64,000 bases of DNA from Nonomuraea polychroma (GCF_004011505.1 NZ_SAUN01000001.1:6475501-6539500); one strand, 5' to 3'; counted from the stretch's first letter, positions 51,223-60,785 are shown. Made by a program: numbers and translations. The notes: generated from the letters alone by a model not told the origin.

Positions 51223-53289
51223 TCAGGCGTCGATGTGGTCGCGGTCGACTTCGGCGGCGCTGTTGACGATGAACTCCCGCCGCGGCGCCACGTCGCTCCC
51301 CATGAGGAGGCTGAAGATGCCCTCGGCGCCCTCGGCGTCCTCGATGCGCACCCGGCGCAGGATCCGGTGCCGCGGGTCCATGGTGGTCTCCGCCAGTTGG
51401 TCGGCGTCCATCTCACCCAGACCCTTGTAGCGCTGCACGGGGTCCTTCCAGCGCTTGCCGCGCCGCTCCAGGTCCCGCAGCACCCTCTGCAGCTCGCCGT
51501 CGGAGTAGCAGTAGATGTATTTCTCCTTGCCCTTGCCGGGGTTGGTGAGCTCGATGCGGTGCAGCGGCGGTACGGCCGCGAACACCCGCCCGGCCTCCAG
51601 CATCGGCCGCATGTAGCGGTGGAAGAGCGTCAGCAGCAGGGTGCGGATGTGGGCGCCGTCCACGTCGGCGTCGGCCATGAGGATGACCTTGCCGTAGCGG
51701 GCGGCCTCGATGTCGAACGAGCGCCCGGAGCCGGCGCCGACGACCTGGATGATGGCGGCGCACTCGGCGTTCTTGAGCATGTCGCTCACGGACGCCTTCT
51801 GGACGTTGAGGATCTTGCCGCGGATCGGCAGCAGCGCCTGGAACTCCGAGTCGCGGGCCAGCTTGGCGGTGCCCAGCGCCGAGTCACCCTCGACGATGAA
51901 CAACTCGCTGCGGTCCACGCCCTCGCTGCGGCAGTCGACCAGCTTGGCGGGCAGCGCGGAGCTCTCCAGGGCGCTCTTGCGCCGCTGGTTGTCACGGTGC
52001 TCGCGGGCGGCGATGCGGGCCTTGGCGGCGGCCACGATCTTCTCCAGCACGGCGCGCAGCGGCTGCTTGTAGCCGCGCGGCGGGTTGGTGAAGATCTCCT
52101 TGAGCTCGCGCGAGACGACGTGGGAGACGATGCGGGTGGCCGCGGAGGTGCCCAGCACCTCCTTGGTCTGGCCCTCGAACTGCGGCTCGGGCACCCGGAC
52201 CGTGACCACGCCGGTCAGGCCCTCCTGGATGTCGTCCTTGGTGACGGGGTCGTCGCCGTTCTTCAGCAGGCGCGTCTCGCGCAGCAGCTCGTTGATCGTA
52301 CGCACCAGGCCGCGCTCGAACCCGGTGAGGTGGGTGCCGCCCTTGGGGGTGGCGATCACGTTGACGAACGACCGCACGGTGGACTCGTAGCCCTTGCCCC
52401 AGCGGACCGCCACGTCCACGGTCAGCTCGCGCTGCACCTCGGTGGGCGTCATGTGGCCCTGGTCGTCGAGGACCGGCACGGTCTCGTGGAAGTGCCCCAC
52501 GCCCTGCAGCCGCAGCACGTCGCAGACGGGCTCGTCACGGGCCAGGAACTCGGTGAACTCGGAGATGCCGCCGTCGAAGCGGAACTCCTCCTCCACCCGC
52601 TCCTCGTGCCTGCTGTCATAGAGGGCCAGGGTCAGCCCGGGCACCAGGAACGCCGTCTGCCGCAGACGCACGTGGATCTCGTCCAGCGAGACCTCGGCCT
52701 CGGGCAGGAAGATCTGCTTGTCGGCCCAGAAGCGCACCCGGGTGCCGGTGACCTTACGCGGAAGCGTGGCGCCGACCCGCAGCCCGGACTTCTTCTTGAA
52801 CTTCGCGGTCGGCCCGTCACCGTCGAAGATCCCGGTGACGCCGCGGCGGAAGCTGATCTCGTGAACGCGCCCGTCCCTGTCCACCTCGACGTCGAGCCTC
52901 GCCGACAGGGCGTTGACCACGGACGCGCCCACACCGTGCAGGCCGCCGGAGGCGCCATAGGAGCCGCCGCCGAACTTCCCGCCCGCGTGCAGCTTGGTGT
53001 AGACGAGCTCCACACCGGCCAGGCCGGTCTTGGGCTCGATGTCGACCGGGATGCCGCGGCCGTTGTCGCGCACCTCGATGGAGCCGTCGGGGTAGAGCTC
53101 GACCTCGATCCGGTCGCAGTGCCCCGCCAGCGCCTCGTCGACGCCGTTGTCCACGATCTCCCAGAGGCAGTGCATGAGCCCGCGGCTGTCGGTGGACCCG
53201 ATGTACATGCCCGGGCGCTTGCGGACGGCCTCGAGCCCCTCAAGCACCGACAGGTGACGAGCCGTGTAACCCGCCTCCACTAGCGTCAC
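51223..53289 (-). CDS. parE: DNA topoisomerase IV subunit B (GyrB/ParE family)
   Basis: 688 residues starting at GTG 53289 after GGGAGCTGGA. ATPase motifs: EIVDNGVDEALAGH, DNGRGIPVD and GLHGVGASVVNALS; TOPRIM motifs ELFIVEGDSALGTAK (here EGDSA, typical EGDSAxG) and MADADVDGAHIRTLLL. Encoded convergent to the parC side and 2.6 kb away, with four small genes between, a different order from the adjacent pair seen in many bacteria. Confidence 0.9.
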   Translation of the reverse strand: MTLVEAGYTARHLSVLEGLEAVRKRPGMYIGSTDSRGLMHCLWEIVDNGVDEALAGHCDRIEVELYPDGSIEVRDNGRGIPVDIEPKTGLAGVELVYTKLHAGGKFGGGSYGASGGLHGVGASVVNALSARLDVEVDRDGRVHEISFRRGVTGIFDGDGPTAKFKKKSGLRVGATLPRKVTGTRVRFWADKQIFLPEAEVSLDEIHVRLRQTAFLVPGLTLALYDSRHEERVEEEFRFDGGISEFTEFLARDEPVCDVLRLQGVGHFHETVPVLDDQGHMTPTEVQRELTVDVAVRWGKGYESTVRSFVNVIATPKGGTHLTGFERGLVRTINELLRETRLLKNGDDPVTKDDIQEGLTGVVTVRVPEPQFEGQTKEVLGTSAATRIVSHVVSRELKEIFTNPPRGYKQPLRAVLEKIVAAAKARIAAREHRDNQRRKSALESSALPAKLVDCRSEGVDRSELFIVEGDSALGTAKLARDSEFQALLPIRGKILNVQKASVSDMLKNAECAAIIQVVGAGSGRSFDIEAARYGKVILMADADVDGAHIRTLLLTLFHRYMRPMLEAGRVFAAVPPLHRIELTNPGKGKEKYIYCYSDGELQRVLRDLERRGKRWKDPVQRYKGLGEMDADQLAETTMDPRHRILRRVRIEDAEGAEGIFSLLMGSDVAPRREFIVNSAAEVDRDHIDA

Positions 53290-53538
53290 TCCAGCTCCCC
53301 TGATCCTTAAGCATCGAACACGTGTGCGCAGCTTACCGTTCTTCCCTGGCGCACGCGTACAAGCTTGCCACGGCGACATGTTTCCCGTTACCAACCGGCT
53401 GATCGTCATTACTTTGGGACACATTCCGCTCTGGGCGTAGAGACGGGGAGGTTGGGAAGCTCCACGTCCGGTTAGATGTTGTTCCAAGTGACTGACGCCA
53501 GATCCTCGCTTCGGCGGGGGTGACCCGAAAGGCGATAC

Positions 53539-53769
53539 GTGACTGGAGCTCTCGCCCCCGTTAAGCCGCTGACGGCCCTCGACCGCTGCGACCGCTGCGG
53601 CGCCCAGGCCTACATTCGCGCGACCCTGCCTGTAGGCGGGGAGCTGCTGTTCTGCGCCCACCACGGGCGTCAGCACATTGCGGCGCTGCGCGAAAAGGGC
53701 GCCGACATCCTGGACGAGTCGGCTCGCCTCAGCAAGACCCCTTCGATAACCCACAACGACGAGCGCTGA
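53539..53769 (+). CDS. DUF7455-like small zinc protein
   Basis: 76 residues starting at GTG 53539. Shows DRCDRCGAQAYIRA and a later FCAHHGRQH, together a Cys2/Cys-His zinc site. A conserved actinobacterial small protein next to parE or hrdB. Function unknown. Followed by a long perfect palindrome. Confidence 0.75.
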   Translation: MTGALAPVKPLTALDRCDRCGAQAYIRATLPVGGELLFCAHHGRQHIAALREKGADILDESARLSKTPSITHNDER

Positions 53770-53809
53770 CCCCGCGCTTGTCGTGCTGAGATAACCACAT
53801 ATTGCCTAA

Positions 53810-53849
53810 CAGGACGGCGACCCCGGGCATGCCCGGGGTCGCCGTCCTG
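53810..53849. terminator. 40-bp perfect palindrome, bidirectional terminator
   Basis: The 20-base arm from C53810 to A53829 is followed by its exact complement to G53849, with a CATG centre. It lies between convergent genes (53769 and 53867) and so should end both transcripts. Confidence 0.85.
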
Positions 53850-53866
53850 CGTAAAGACGCGGACGG

Positions 53867-54574
53867 TCAGCGCACCCGGTAGTGATACCGGCCCGCGATC
53901 TCGAAACCCTCGCCGCGATACAGCGCCTGCGCGGCCTGGTTGGGCGCGGTGGTGACCAGATACGCGGAGTCCGTGCCCGCGTGTCGCGCCAGCGCCCGCA
54001 GCACGGCACGGGCCAGCCCACGCCGGCGCGCCTCCGGCCGGGTGGCCATGCAGTAGATCCCGAGCGTGTCACCCTGCGGGACGGCCCGCCCGACGGCGAG
54101 CGCCACGCCGTCCTCCTCGTACGCCCCATACCAGGCCGGTACGCCCGTGCAAATGCGCTCGGCATCTTCCAGCCCGCTCCCGAACCGCCCGTCCACGGCC
54201 CACCACGTCTCGAGCCACCCGGGCCACGGCCGCTGCTCGATCCTGACCTCGGGCGCCACCCCGTCCAGCGCCTCGGGACGGAGTGAGCCGGCCATGACGA
54301 GCGTCGGGTCGACCAGCTCGTAGCCCCTCGCCTCCAGCTCCTTGTCAAGGCCAGGCGCGGCCCCCAGCCCCACCGAGAAGACGCAACGCTGCCCGCGCTC
54401 CTGGTAGAACCGCTCGGCCGTCTCGATGGCGCCGCCCAGATCAACCGGCCGTCCCAGCGCGAGCACCGAGTTGGCCCGCTTGGTCACGCCCCCCGCGTAA
54501 CGCAACACCCACCCGTCATAAACGCGCTGCTCATAGGCGGGCCACGCCTGGTGCACAAGCATGTCGAAATCCAC
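53867..54574 (-). CDS. GNAT-family acetyltransferase
   Basis: 235 residues. Acetyl-CoA loop ARRRGLARAVLRALARHA and C-terminal QAAQALYRGEGFEIAGRYHYR are typical; the N-terminal 100 residues are a second, degenerate GNAT-like half (QAWPAYEQRVYDGWVLR). Substrate unknown. ATG 54574. Confidence 0.85.
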   Translation of the reverse strand: MDFDMLVHQAWPAYEQRVYDGWVLRYAGGVTKRANSVLALGRPVDLGGAIETAERFYQERGQRCVFSVGLGAAPGLDKELEARGYELVDPTLVMAGSLRPEALDGVAPEVRIEQRPWPGWLETWWAVDGRFGSGLEDAERICTGVPAWYGAYEEDGVALAVGRAVPQGDTLGIYCMATRPEARRRGLARAVLRALARHAGTDSAYLVTTAPNQAAQALYRGEGFEIAGRYHYRVR

Positions 54575-54773
54575 CCGCGCAGCCTAACCAGCCCACCCCA
54601 CCGACAGGGCTCCGCCTCGAGCCGACAACACCATCTCCAAGAGCAGGGGGAGGACTCCGACAGCCCGGCCAAGGGTTCAACGAGACCGGCAGCCTGACCA
54701 ATGCCAAAGGATCCCGGCAACCGGCGACAGTTGCGGACTCCACCGATCCGGCCGTGGCCGAGGTTTCGGCGAA

Positions 54774-54828
54774 GCGGACGGCCCACATCTCGCCGTAACG
54801 GCGGCCCGCCGGTGAACGAGTCAGAAGC
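54774..54828. repeat. Dispersed repeat, copy 2
   Basis: Same 20-mer core at 54791-54810 as the copy at 44793-44812, with similar flanks. The rest of the 54575-54863 gap shows no gene. Confidence 0.6.
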
Positions 54829-54863
54829 GTCTCCCTGGACAGACCCCAGCCCCGGTCGGCGGT

Positions 54864-55066
54864 TGGAGCCTACGTGGCCCCGCCGTAAAGGATGGATCAC
54901 AGAGCCACGGTCGGGCGGATGGAGCCCACGCGGCCCCGGCGTAAAGGATGGACCACAGAGCCACGGTCGGGCGGATGGAGCCTACGTGGCCCCGCCGTAA
55001 AGGATGGACCACAGAGCCACGGTCGGGCGGATGGAGCCCACGCGGCCCCGCCGTAAAGGATGGAGA
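54864..55066. repeat. 56-bp tandem repeat, 3.6 copies with alternating variants
   Basis: Units begin at 54864, 54920, 54976 and 55032. Copies 1 and 3 read CCTACGTGGCCCCG, copies 2 and 4 read CCCACGCGGCCCCG, so a 112-bp pair appears to have been duplicated. The unit is not a multiple of three and the array is noncoding. It ends about 50 bp before the yaaA start. Confidence 0.92.
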
Positions 55067-55118
55067 ATAGCGCCCGGCGGCGAATGAGCATCGAGACGGC
55101 CCCCATAGGGTTAGCGGC

Positions 55119-55856
55119 GTGCTGATTGTGTTGCCGCCGTCGGAGGGGAAGGCCGCTGAGGGGAGCGGTCCGCCCGTCGGAGCGTTGTCCTTCCCGTCGC
55201 TCGACAAGCCCCGCAAACGAGTGCAGACCGCCCTCATCCGGGCCTGCAAACGCCGCGACGCCCTCGACGTGCTCGGCCTCACGCCCGGCCTGGCAGGCGA
55301 GACGGCCAAGAACACGGCGCTGACGACGGCCCCCACGCTCCCCGCCGCCGAGCTCTACACCGGCGTGCTCTACGACAACCTCAGCCTGAACACCTTGGAT
55401 TCCGACGCCAGGAAACGGGCGGAGGAGTCCGTACTGATCTTCTCCGGCCTGTGGGGCGTGGTGCGGATCACCGACCGGATCCCGCCGTACCGCCTCTCGA
55501 TGGGCGTCAACCTGCCGCCCGTGGGCGGGCTGGCCGCGTTCTGGCGTCCCCAGATCGCCAAGGCGCTGGACCCTGTCCCGGGGCTGGTCGTGGACCTCCG
55601 CTCGGCCACGTACGCGGCCGCCTGGCAGCCGGGCGAGCGTTCGGTGACGGTACGGGTGTTCAGGGACGGCAAGGTCGTCAGCCACATGGCCAAGGCCACC
55701 CGAGGCGAGATCGCCCGTGCCCTCCTCCAGCAGGACACCGCCCCGGACACCCCCGAGGAGCTGGCCAAGCTTCTCACCGACCTGGGATACGCGGTCGACC
55801 TCACGCCGCCACCCCGTCCCACCCGCCAGTGGACCATGGACGTGCGTCTGTCCTGA
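55119..55856 (+). CDS. yaaA: YaaA/DUF328 peroxide-stress protein
   Basis: 245 residues with LPPSEGKAAEGSGPP at the start, SGLWGVVRITDRIPPYRLSMG, in part, and DLRSATYAAAWQP. E. coli YaaA lowers free iron under peroxide stress and binds DNA. Start is GTG 55119, with no clear ribosome-binding site, so a leaderless or near-leaderless transcript is possible. Confidence 0.88.
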   Translation: MLIVLPPSEGKAAEGSGPPVGALSFPSLDKPRKRVQTALIRACKRRDALDVLGLTPGLAGETAKNTALTTAPTLPAAELYTGVLYDNLSLNTLDSDARKRAEESVLIFSGLWGVVRITDRIPPYRLSMGVNLPPVGGLAAFWRPQIAKALDPVPGLVVDLRSATYAAAWQPGERSVTVRVFRDGKVVSHMAKATRGEIARALLQQDTAPDTPEELAKLLTDLGYAVDLTPPPRPTRQWTMDVRLS

Positions 55857-55953
55857 CCCCGGCGTGGACCTCCCCCGGTCACGGACGGCGCGTCGCCCAC
55901 GTGGATGGCGATCTCGCCACCGCAGCAGGCGACGATCTCACCCCCGGCAGCAG

Positions 55954-55992
55954 AAAAGCCCCGCCCCGAGTCTCCTCGGGACAGGGCTCTTC
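55954..55992 (-). terminator. Terminator of the hrdB gene
   Basis: Read on the minus strand: GAGCCC, then CCCGAG-GAGA-CTCGGG, then GGGGCTTTTC. A stem with a short T-run 15 bp after the hrdB stop. Confidence 0.75.
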
Positions 55993-56006
55993 CGCCGCGT
56001 GAAACC

Positions 56007-57662
56007 TCAGTCCAGGTAGTCGCGGAGCACCTGGGACCGGGACGGGTGGCGCAGCTTGGACATGGTCTTGGACTCGATCTGGCGGATGCGCTCACGGGTC
56101 ACCCCGTAAACCTTGCCGATCTCGTCCAGCGTCTTCGGCTGCCCGTCGGTGAGACCGAACCGCATCGACACGACGCCCGCCTCCCGCTCCGACAAGGTGT
56201 CGAGAACGGAGTGCAGCTGCTCCTGGAGCAGCGTGAAGCTGACGGCGTCGGCCGGGACGATGGCCTCGGAGTCCTCGATGAGGTCGCCGAACTCGCTGTC
56301 GCCCTCCTCGCCCAGCGGCGTGTGGAGCGAGATGGGCTCGCGGCCGTACTTCTGGACCTCGACGACCTTCTCGGGCGTCATGTCCAGCTCGCGGGCCAGC
56401 TCTTCCGGCGTGGGCTCGCGGCCCAGGTCCTGCAGCATCTGCCGCTGGACGCGGGCCAGCTTGTTGATCACTTCGACCATGTGGACCGGGATGCGGATGG
56501 TCCGCGCCTGGTCGGCCATGGCACGCGTGATCGCCTGCCTGATCCACCACGTGGCGTAGGTGGAGAACTTGTAACCCTTGGTGTAGTCGAACTTCTCCAC
56601 GGCCCTGATCAGGCCCAGGTTGCCTTCCTGGATCAGGTCGAGGAACAACATGCCGCGGCCGGTGTAACGCTTGGCCAGCGAGACCACGAGCCGGAGGTTG
56701 GCCTCCAGCAGATGGTTCTTGGCCCGGCGGCCGTCCTCGGCGATCCACTCCAGCTCGGCCCGGACGTCGACCGGCAGGCCGTCGGCCTCGGTGCCGCCCA
56801 GCTGCTCCTCGGCGAACAGCCCCGCCTCGATGCGCTTGGCCAGCTCGACCTCCTGCTCGGCGTTGAGCAGGGGGACCTTGCCGATCTGCTTGAGGTAGTC
56901 CTTGACCGGGTCGGCGGTGGCGCCGGCGGCGGCGACCTGCGCGACCGGGGCGTCATCGTCGTCGTCGGACAGGATGAGGACCTCGTCCTCGGTCTTCTCC
57001 GTCGCCGCGATCTCGGAGGGCTTGGGCTCCTCCTCGGTCTCGTCGTCGGTGTCGGAGTCACCCTCGGCGTCGGACTCCTCGGCGACGATCTCCTCGTCGT
57101 CGACCACGATGTCCTCGAGGTCCTCCAGCTCCACGTCGCCGTCGAGCTCGATGTCCTCGTCGTCGTTGTCCGCGTCGGCGGCCTCGGGCGCCTTCGGCTT
57201 GGTCTCGGCAGGCCCAGCGTTCTTCGGCTCGGCCTTCTTGGCGGCGGCGGGTGCCGCGGCCTTCTTGGCCGCCGGAGCGGCCTTCTTCGCAGGGGCCGCC
57301 TTCTTGGCGGCCGACTCGGCTTCAGCGGCGCCCACGACCGCGGTCACGGTCTCGGGCTGCTGCTCTTTGGCGGCCGCCGCCGTCTTGGTCTTGACGGGGG
57401 CGGCGGTGCGGCGCTTTGCTGGACCACGAGACTTCTTCGGCGCAGCCGAATCCGCGGCGGTCACCACCACGGTCACGCCCTCTTTGCTGAGGTTCCGCAA
57501 GAATGCGGCGGCGTGCGACATGGGGATGTCCGCCTCCTCGAAGGCCTGACGGACATCCTCAGACTCGAGGAAACCCTGCGAGCGCCCACGCTCGAGCAGT
57601 CGCTGAATGACGGGCTCGTTCAGCTCTTGTGGCTTCGAGCGAGTCGAACTTGCAGGCGACAC
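56007..57662 (-). CDS. hrdB: Principal RNA polymerase sigma factor (HrdB/SigA type)
   Basis: 551 residues. Residues 5-70 resemble a sigma 1.1-like domain (LNEPVIQRLLERGRSQGFLESED, in part). An Ala/Lys-rich stretch (about 80-160) and an acidic stretch (165-240) follow. Region 1.2 is DPVKDYLKQIGKVPLL; region 2 has DLIQEGNLGLIRAVEKFDY and FSTYATWWIRQAI; region 4 has TLDEIGKVYGVTRERIRQIE. Full set of group 1 regions. GTG 57662 follows AGAGG; GTG 57668 is in frame. It serves essential housekeeping promoters. Confidence 0.93.
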   Translation of the reverse strand: MSPASSTRSKPQELNEPVIQRLLERGRSQGFLESEDVRQAFEEADIPMSHAAAFLRNLSKEGVTVVVTAADSAAPKKSRGPAKRRTAAPVKTKTAAAAKEQQPETVTAVVGAAEAESAAKKAAPAKKAAPAAKKAAAPAAAKKAEPKNAGPAETKPKAPEAADADNDDEDIELDGDVELEDLEDIVVDDEEIVAEESDAEGDSDTDDETEEEPKPSEIAATEKTEDEVLILSDDDDDAPVAQVAAAGATADPVKDYLKQIGKVPLLNAEQEVELAKRIEAGLFAEEQLGGTEADGLPVDVRAELEWIAEDGRRAKNHLLEANLRLVVSLAKRYTGRGMLFLDLIQEGNLGLIRAVEKFDYTKGYKFSTYATWWIRQAITRAMADQARTIRIPVHMVEVINKLARVQRQMLQDLGREPTPEELARELDMTPEKVVEVQKYGREPISLHTPLGEEGDSEFGDLIEDSEAIVPADAVSFTLLQEQLHSVLDTLSEREAGVVSMRFGLTDGQPKTLDEIGKVYGVTRERIRQIESKTMSKLRHPSRSQVLRDYLD

Positions 57663-57904
57663 GAACACCTCTCGAACGAACGCGTGGCGACAATGGACCC
57701 AGATGCCCGCTGGGGGGCTGCTCCCTCTCTCGGAGATCGGTGAGGCCGTGCGGACCGCGACGGACCTGCACAGCATTGTGGCACGACCCCGCACTCCATA
57801 CGGCCACCTCCCGGCGGTTGACCTCCACCCTAGGCCGACCGAGACAGTAGTGCGTACGTAAGCGGGGCACTGATACCCGAAAGCAACCGTTATGACTGTT
57901 TCAT

Positions 57905-59998
57905 TCAGTCACTCTTCGTGGCTGGCGGGACGTGAATTGCTAGGGCAGTAACGTCATCATCCTGTTCATATCCAGACAACATCCGGTCAACCAGGAAGTC
58001 CAGCAACATGTGCGGACTACTTACGACCTCAGGCGGTGCTTCGGTCACAACACTGCAAAGCTCTGCCAAACCGGCGTCCAGACCGCGCTTCCTGTTCTCC
58101 ACGAGGCCGTCGGAGTAGAGCACGGCGGTGTGACCGGGCGGCACCACGAACCGGAACTGCCTTCGGCTGGTCGGCCAGCCTAGCGGAGTGCCCGGCTCGG
58201 CGTCGCACAGGATCGCCGTGCCCTGCGGAGAGACCAGCACGGGTGGCGGGTGGCCGGCCAGGGCCAGCGTGCCCTCGCCGGTCACAGGCTCCACGACCAT
58301 GTAGGCCAGGGTCGTGACCTGCTCCTCCTCCTCGGTGGCCTCGAAGACGCGGTCGAGCCCGGTGAGCACGGCCGCGGGCGGCGGGTTGGTCAGCGCCAGC
58401 GCCCGCATGGCGTTGCGGATGCGGCCCATGCCCGCCGCGGCCTTGACACCCTTGCCCATGACGTCGCCCACGACGGCCGCGACACGCCCGTCCTGCAGCA
58501 CGAACGCGTCGTACCAGTCGCCGCCGACCTGCACGTGGCGGCTGCCCGAGCGGAAACGCTGGGCCAGCACCAGGCCCTTGACCACCGGCAGGCGGTCGGG
58601 CAGCAGGCTGCGCTGGAGCGTCTCGGCGGTGCGGTGCTCACGCTCGAACAGCGTGGCCCGCTCGACCGCCAGAGCGCACTGGCCGGCCAGCGCCTCCAGG
58701 AAGACGCCGTCCTCCTGGGAGATCTTCACCGGCCGGGTGAAGGAGAATCGGAGCGCTCCCAGCGCCCGCCCTGCGGCCAGCAGGGGCAGCCCGACCCAAG
58801 CCCGCTCATCGCTGTTGGCCAAATAGTTGGCCAGGACCTCCTCGTCACCGCCGGCCTCGAGCAGCTGCGCCTTGAGGCTGTCGGTCGACTCGGCGAACAC
58901 AGGCCTGCGGCTGTTGACCGCCATGGTCATCACGCTGGAGCTCGACAGCGGGATCTCCTCACCGAAGGCGCCGGACGCCTCGGGGATGCCCTCACCGTTG
59001 ATCAGCTTGAGCGCCGCGCGGTCGGTGTCGAGCAGCGCCACAGCGGAGCGGTCGGCGGCCAGGGCGGTGCGGCCCACGTCGATGATGACCTGCACCACCT
59101 GCTCGACGGTCAGCGCCTCGGCGAGCATGGCGGTGGCGCCCTGCAGTCTGGCGGTCCGCAGGGCCGCGGCGCCGAGCTGGTCGGTCAGCCTGCCGCGCAT
59201 CTCCTCGGCCTCGCGCTGCGGGGTGACGTCGGTGTTGGCACCGACCCACTCGACGACCCTGCCGTGCCTGATGATCGGCACGGCCCGCACCTCGAAGTGG
59301 CGGTAGCCGCTGGCCCGGGTGCGCACCCGGTAGTTCCACTCGAACATGGTGCGGCCGCGCAGCGCCTCGCGCCACGCCTCCTCGGTCTGCTGGCGCTCCT
59401 CGGGGTGCACGACCTCCAGCCAGCCGTTGGCGAGGTATTCCTCCAGGCCCTGGCCGGTGATGGCGCGCCACTGCGGTGCGTCCTCGACGACGGCGCCGGT
59501 GGGCGAGGTGATCCAGACGAGCTGAGACTGCGCCTCCACCAGCGAGCGGTAGCGCTCCTCGCTGCGGCGCAGCGCCTCCTCGGTCTGGCGGCTCTCGGTC
59601 ACGTCCAGCCCGACCAGCGCGATCGCCCGCAGGTCGCCCGCCTCGTCGTGGACCGGCGAGAACGACAGCGACCAGTGCCTGGTGTCGCCCTCCGCCGAGC
59701 GCACGCGCACGCGGCCCTCGGTGACCGGCGCGTCGGTCTCGATGACCGCCTGCACGGCATGGGTGACGATCTGGCTGAGATCGGGGGCGAGCACCTCGAC
59801 GGGCTGCCGGCCGAGCATGCGCTCGGCAGGCACGGCGACGACGTCGCAGAACACGTCGTTGACCCGCTGGACGCGGCTGTCGCCGTCGAAGAACGCGAAG
59901 GCGAACTCGGCCTCCGACAGCAGGCCCTGGAAGAGGGCGGAGTCTGAGATGTCCACATCCGACTCCCGGGGACGGGGAACGGAGGTCTCGGCGCTCAT
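57905..59998 (-). CDS. PAS-PAS-GAF-SpoIIE (PP2C) phosphatase
   Basis: 697 residues. PAS domains at about 20-130 and 145-265, a GAF domain at about 290-440 and a SpoIIE/RsbU-type phosphatase at 460-690 with GGDWYDAFVLQDGRVAAVVGDVMGKGVKAA, in part (metal Asp residues), and ILCDAEPGTPLGW. No histidine kinase or HATPase domain. Such proteins dephosphorylate anti-anti-sigma factors and so release sigma factors of the SigB/SigF kind. ATG 59998 lies after GGAGG. It is upstream of hrdB on the same strand with 242 bp between. Confidence 0.9.
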   Translation of the reverse strand: MSAETSVPRPRESDVDISDSALFQGLLSEAEFAFAFFDGDSRVQRVNDVFCDVVAVPAERMLGRQPVEVLAPDLSQIVTHAVQAVIETDAPVTEGRVRVRSAEGDTRHWSLSFSPVHDEAGDLRAIALVGLDVTESRQTEEALRRSEERYRSLVEAQSQLVWITSPTGAVVEDAPQWRAITGQGLEEYLANGWLEVVHPEERQQTEEAWREALRGRTMFEWNYRVRTRASGYRHFEVRAVPIIRHGRVVEWVGANTDVTPQREAEEMRGRLTDQLGAAALRTARLQGATAMLAEALTVEQVVQVIIDVGRTALAADRSAVALLDTDRAALKLINGEGIPEASGAFGEEIPLSSSSVMTMAVNSRRPVFAESTDSLKAQLLEAGGDEEVLANYLANSDERAWVGLPLLAAGRALGALRFSFTRPVKISQEDGVFLEALAGQCALAVERATLFEREHRTAETLQRSLLPDRLPVVKGLVLAQRFRSGSRHVQVGGDWYDAFVLQDGRVAAVVGDVMGKGVKAAAGMGRIRNAMRALALTNPPPAAVLTGLDRVFEATEEEEQVTTLAYMVVEPVTGEGTLALAGHPPPVLVSPQGTAILCDAEPGTPLGWPTSRRQFRFVVPPGHTAVLYSDGLVENRKRGLDAGLAELCSVVTEAPPEVVSSPHMLLDFLVDRMLSGYEQDDDVTALAIHVPPATKSD

Positions 59999-60215
59999 GG
60001 TCGGCACCTCCGTCGCGTGCCAGGGTCTCCCACGCGGCACATCTCCATAGTCGTGTATCGGCGTAGCGCAGCTCCGGGCGACCGGATTCTGCAGTACATC
60101 ATCGGCGATGGGCATGTGCGGACGGAAGCCCCCGCCGCGGCCCGGTCGCCTCTAAGGTCAACGCATCCTGTCAAAATCGCTCCACGTCGCGCAGCAAGAT
60201 CAGGTTACAGCGCAG

Positions 60216-60785
60216 CTACTCGGCCTTCGCCGCGCGCTTGGCCTCTTGCTTGGCGACACGCACGCGGACCAGGCTCTCGGCGTCGACGACGTCGGCGACC
60301 GATCGGTGTGACCCCTCCTCGCCGTAGGCTCCGGCTGCCTCACGCCAGCCTGAAGGTTGGACCCCCAACTGCTTCCCCAGCAATGCCAAAAAAATCTGGG
60401 CCTTCTGCTTGCCGTATCCCGGAAGGGCCATGAGTCGTTTCAGCAACTCTTTGCCATCCGCCGCATCCGCCCAGATCTTCTCCGGCTGCCCGTCGTGGTG
60501 TTCGACGAGGTAGGCCGCGAGCTGCTGGACCCTGGCCGCCATAGACTTCGGGTAGCGGTGCACGGCCGGCTTCTCGGCGAGCAGCGCGGCGAACGCCTCA
60601 GGATCATACGAGGCAATCTCCGCGGCCGTGAGGTCGTGCCCCAGCCGCTGGGAGATGGTGTAAGGCCCCGTGAACGCCCACTCCATGGGAATCTGCTGGT
60701 CGAGGAGCATGCCGACGAGCAGCGCGAGCGGGCTGCGGCCGAGGAGCTCGTCTGCCTCGCTTTGCTGGGCGAGCTGGATGCGCAT
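60216..60785 (-). CDS. HhH-GPD-type DNA repair protein
   Basis: 189 residues: LVGMLLDQQIPMEWAFTGPY near the start and the helix-hairpin-helix MALPGYGKQKAQIFLALLGK at about 119-138. It lacks the iron-sulfur cluster of Nth/MutY. A compact actinobacterial family named for base-excision repair folds; substrate not shown. C-terminus is basic (RVAKQEAKRAAKAE). ATG 60785. Confidence 0.85.
   Translation of the reverse strand: MRIQLAQQSEADELLGRSPLALLVGMLLDQQIPMEWAFTGPYTISQRLGHDLTAAEIASYDPEAFAALLAEKPAVHRYPKSMAARVQQLAAYLVEHHDGQPEKIWADAADGKELLKRLMALPGYGKQKAQIFLALLGKQLGVQPSGWREAAGAYGEEGSHRSVADVVDAESLVRVRVAKQEAKRAAKAE

Noticed and set aside
51178..53283. 701-codon open frame antisense to parE
   Set aside because: Shadow frame of the minus-strand parE gene.
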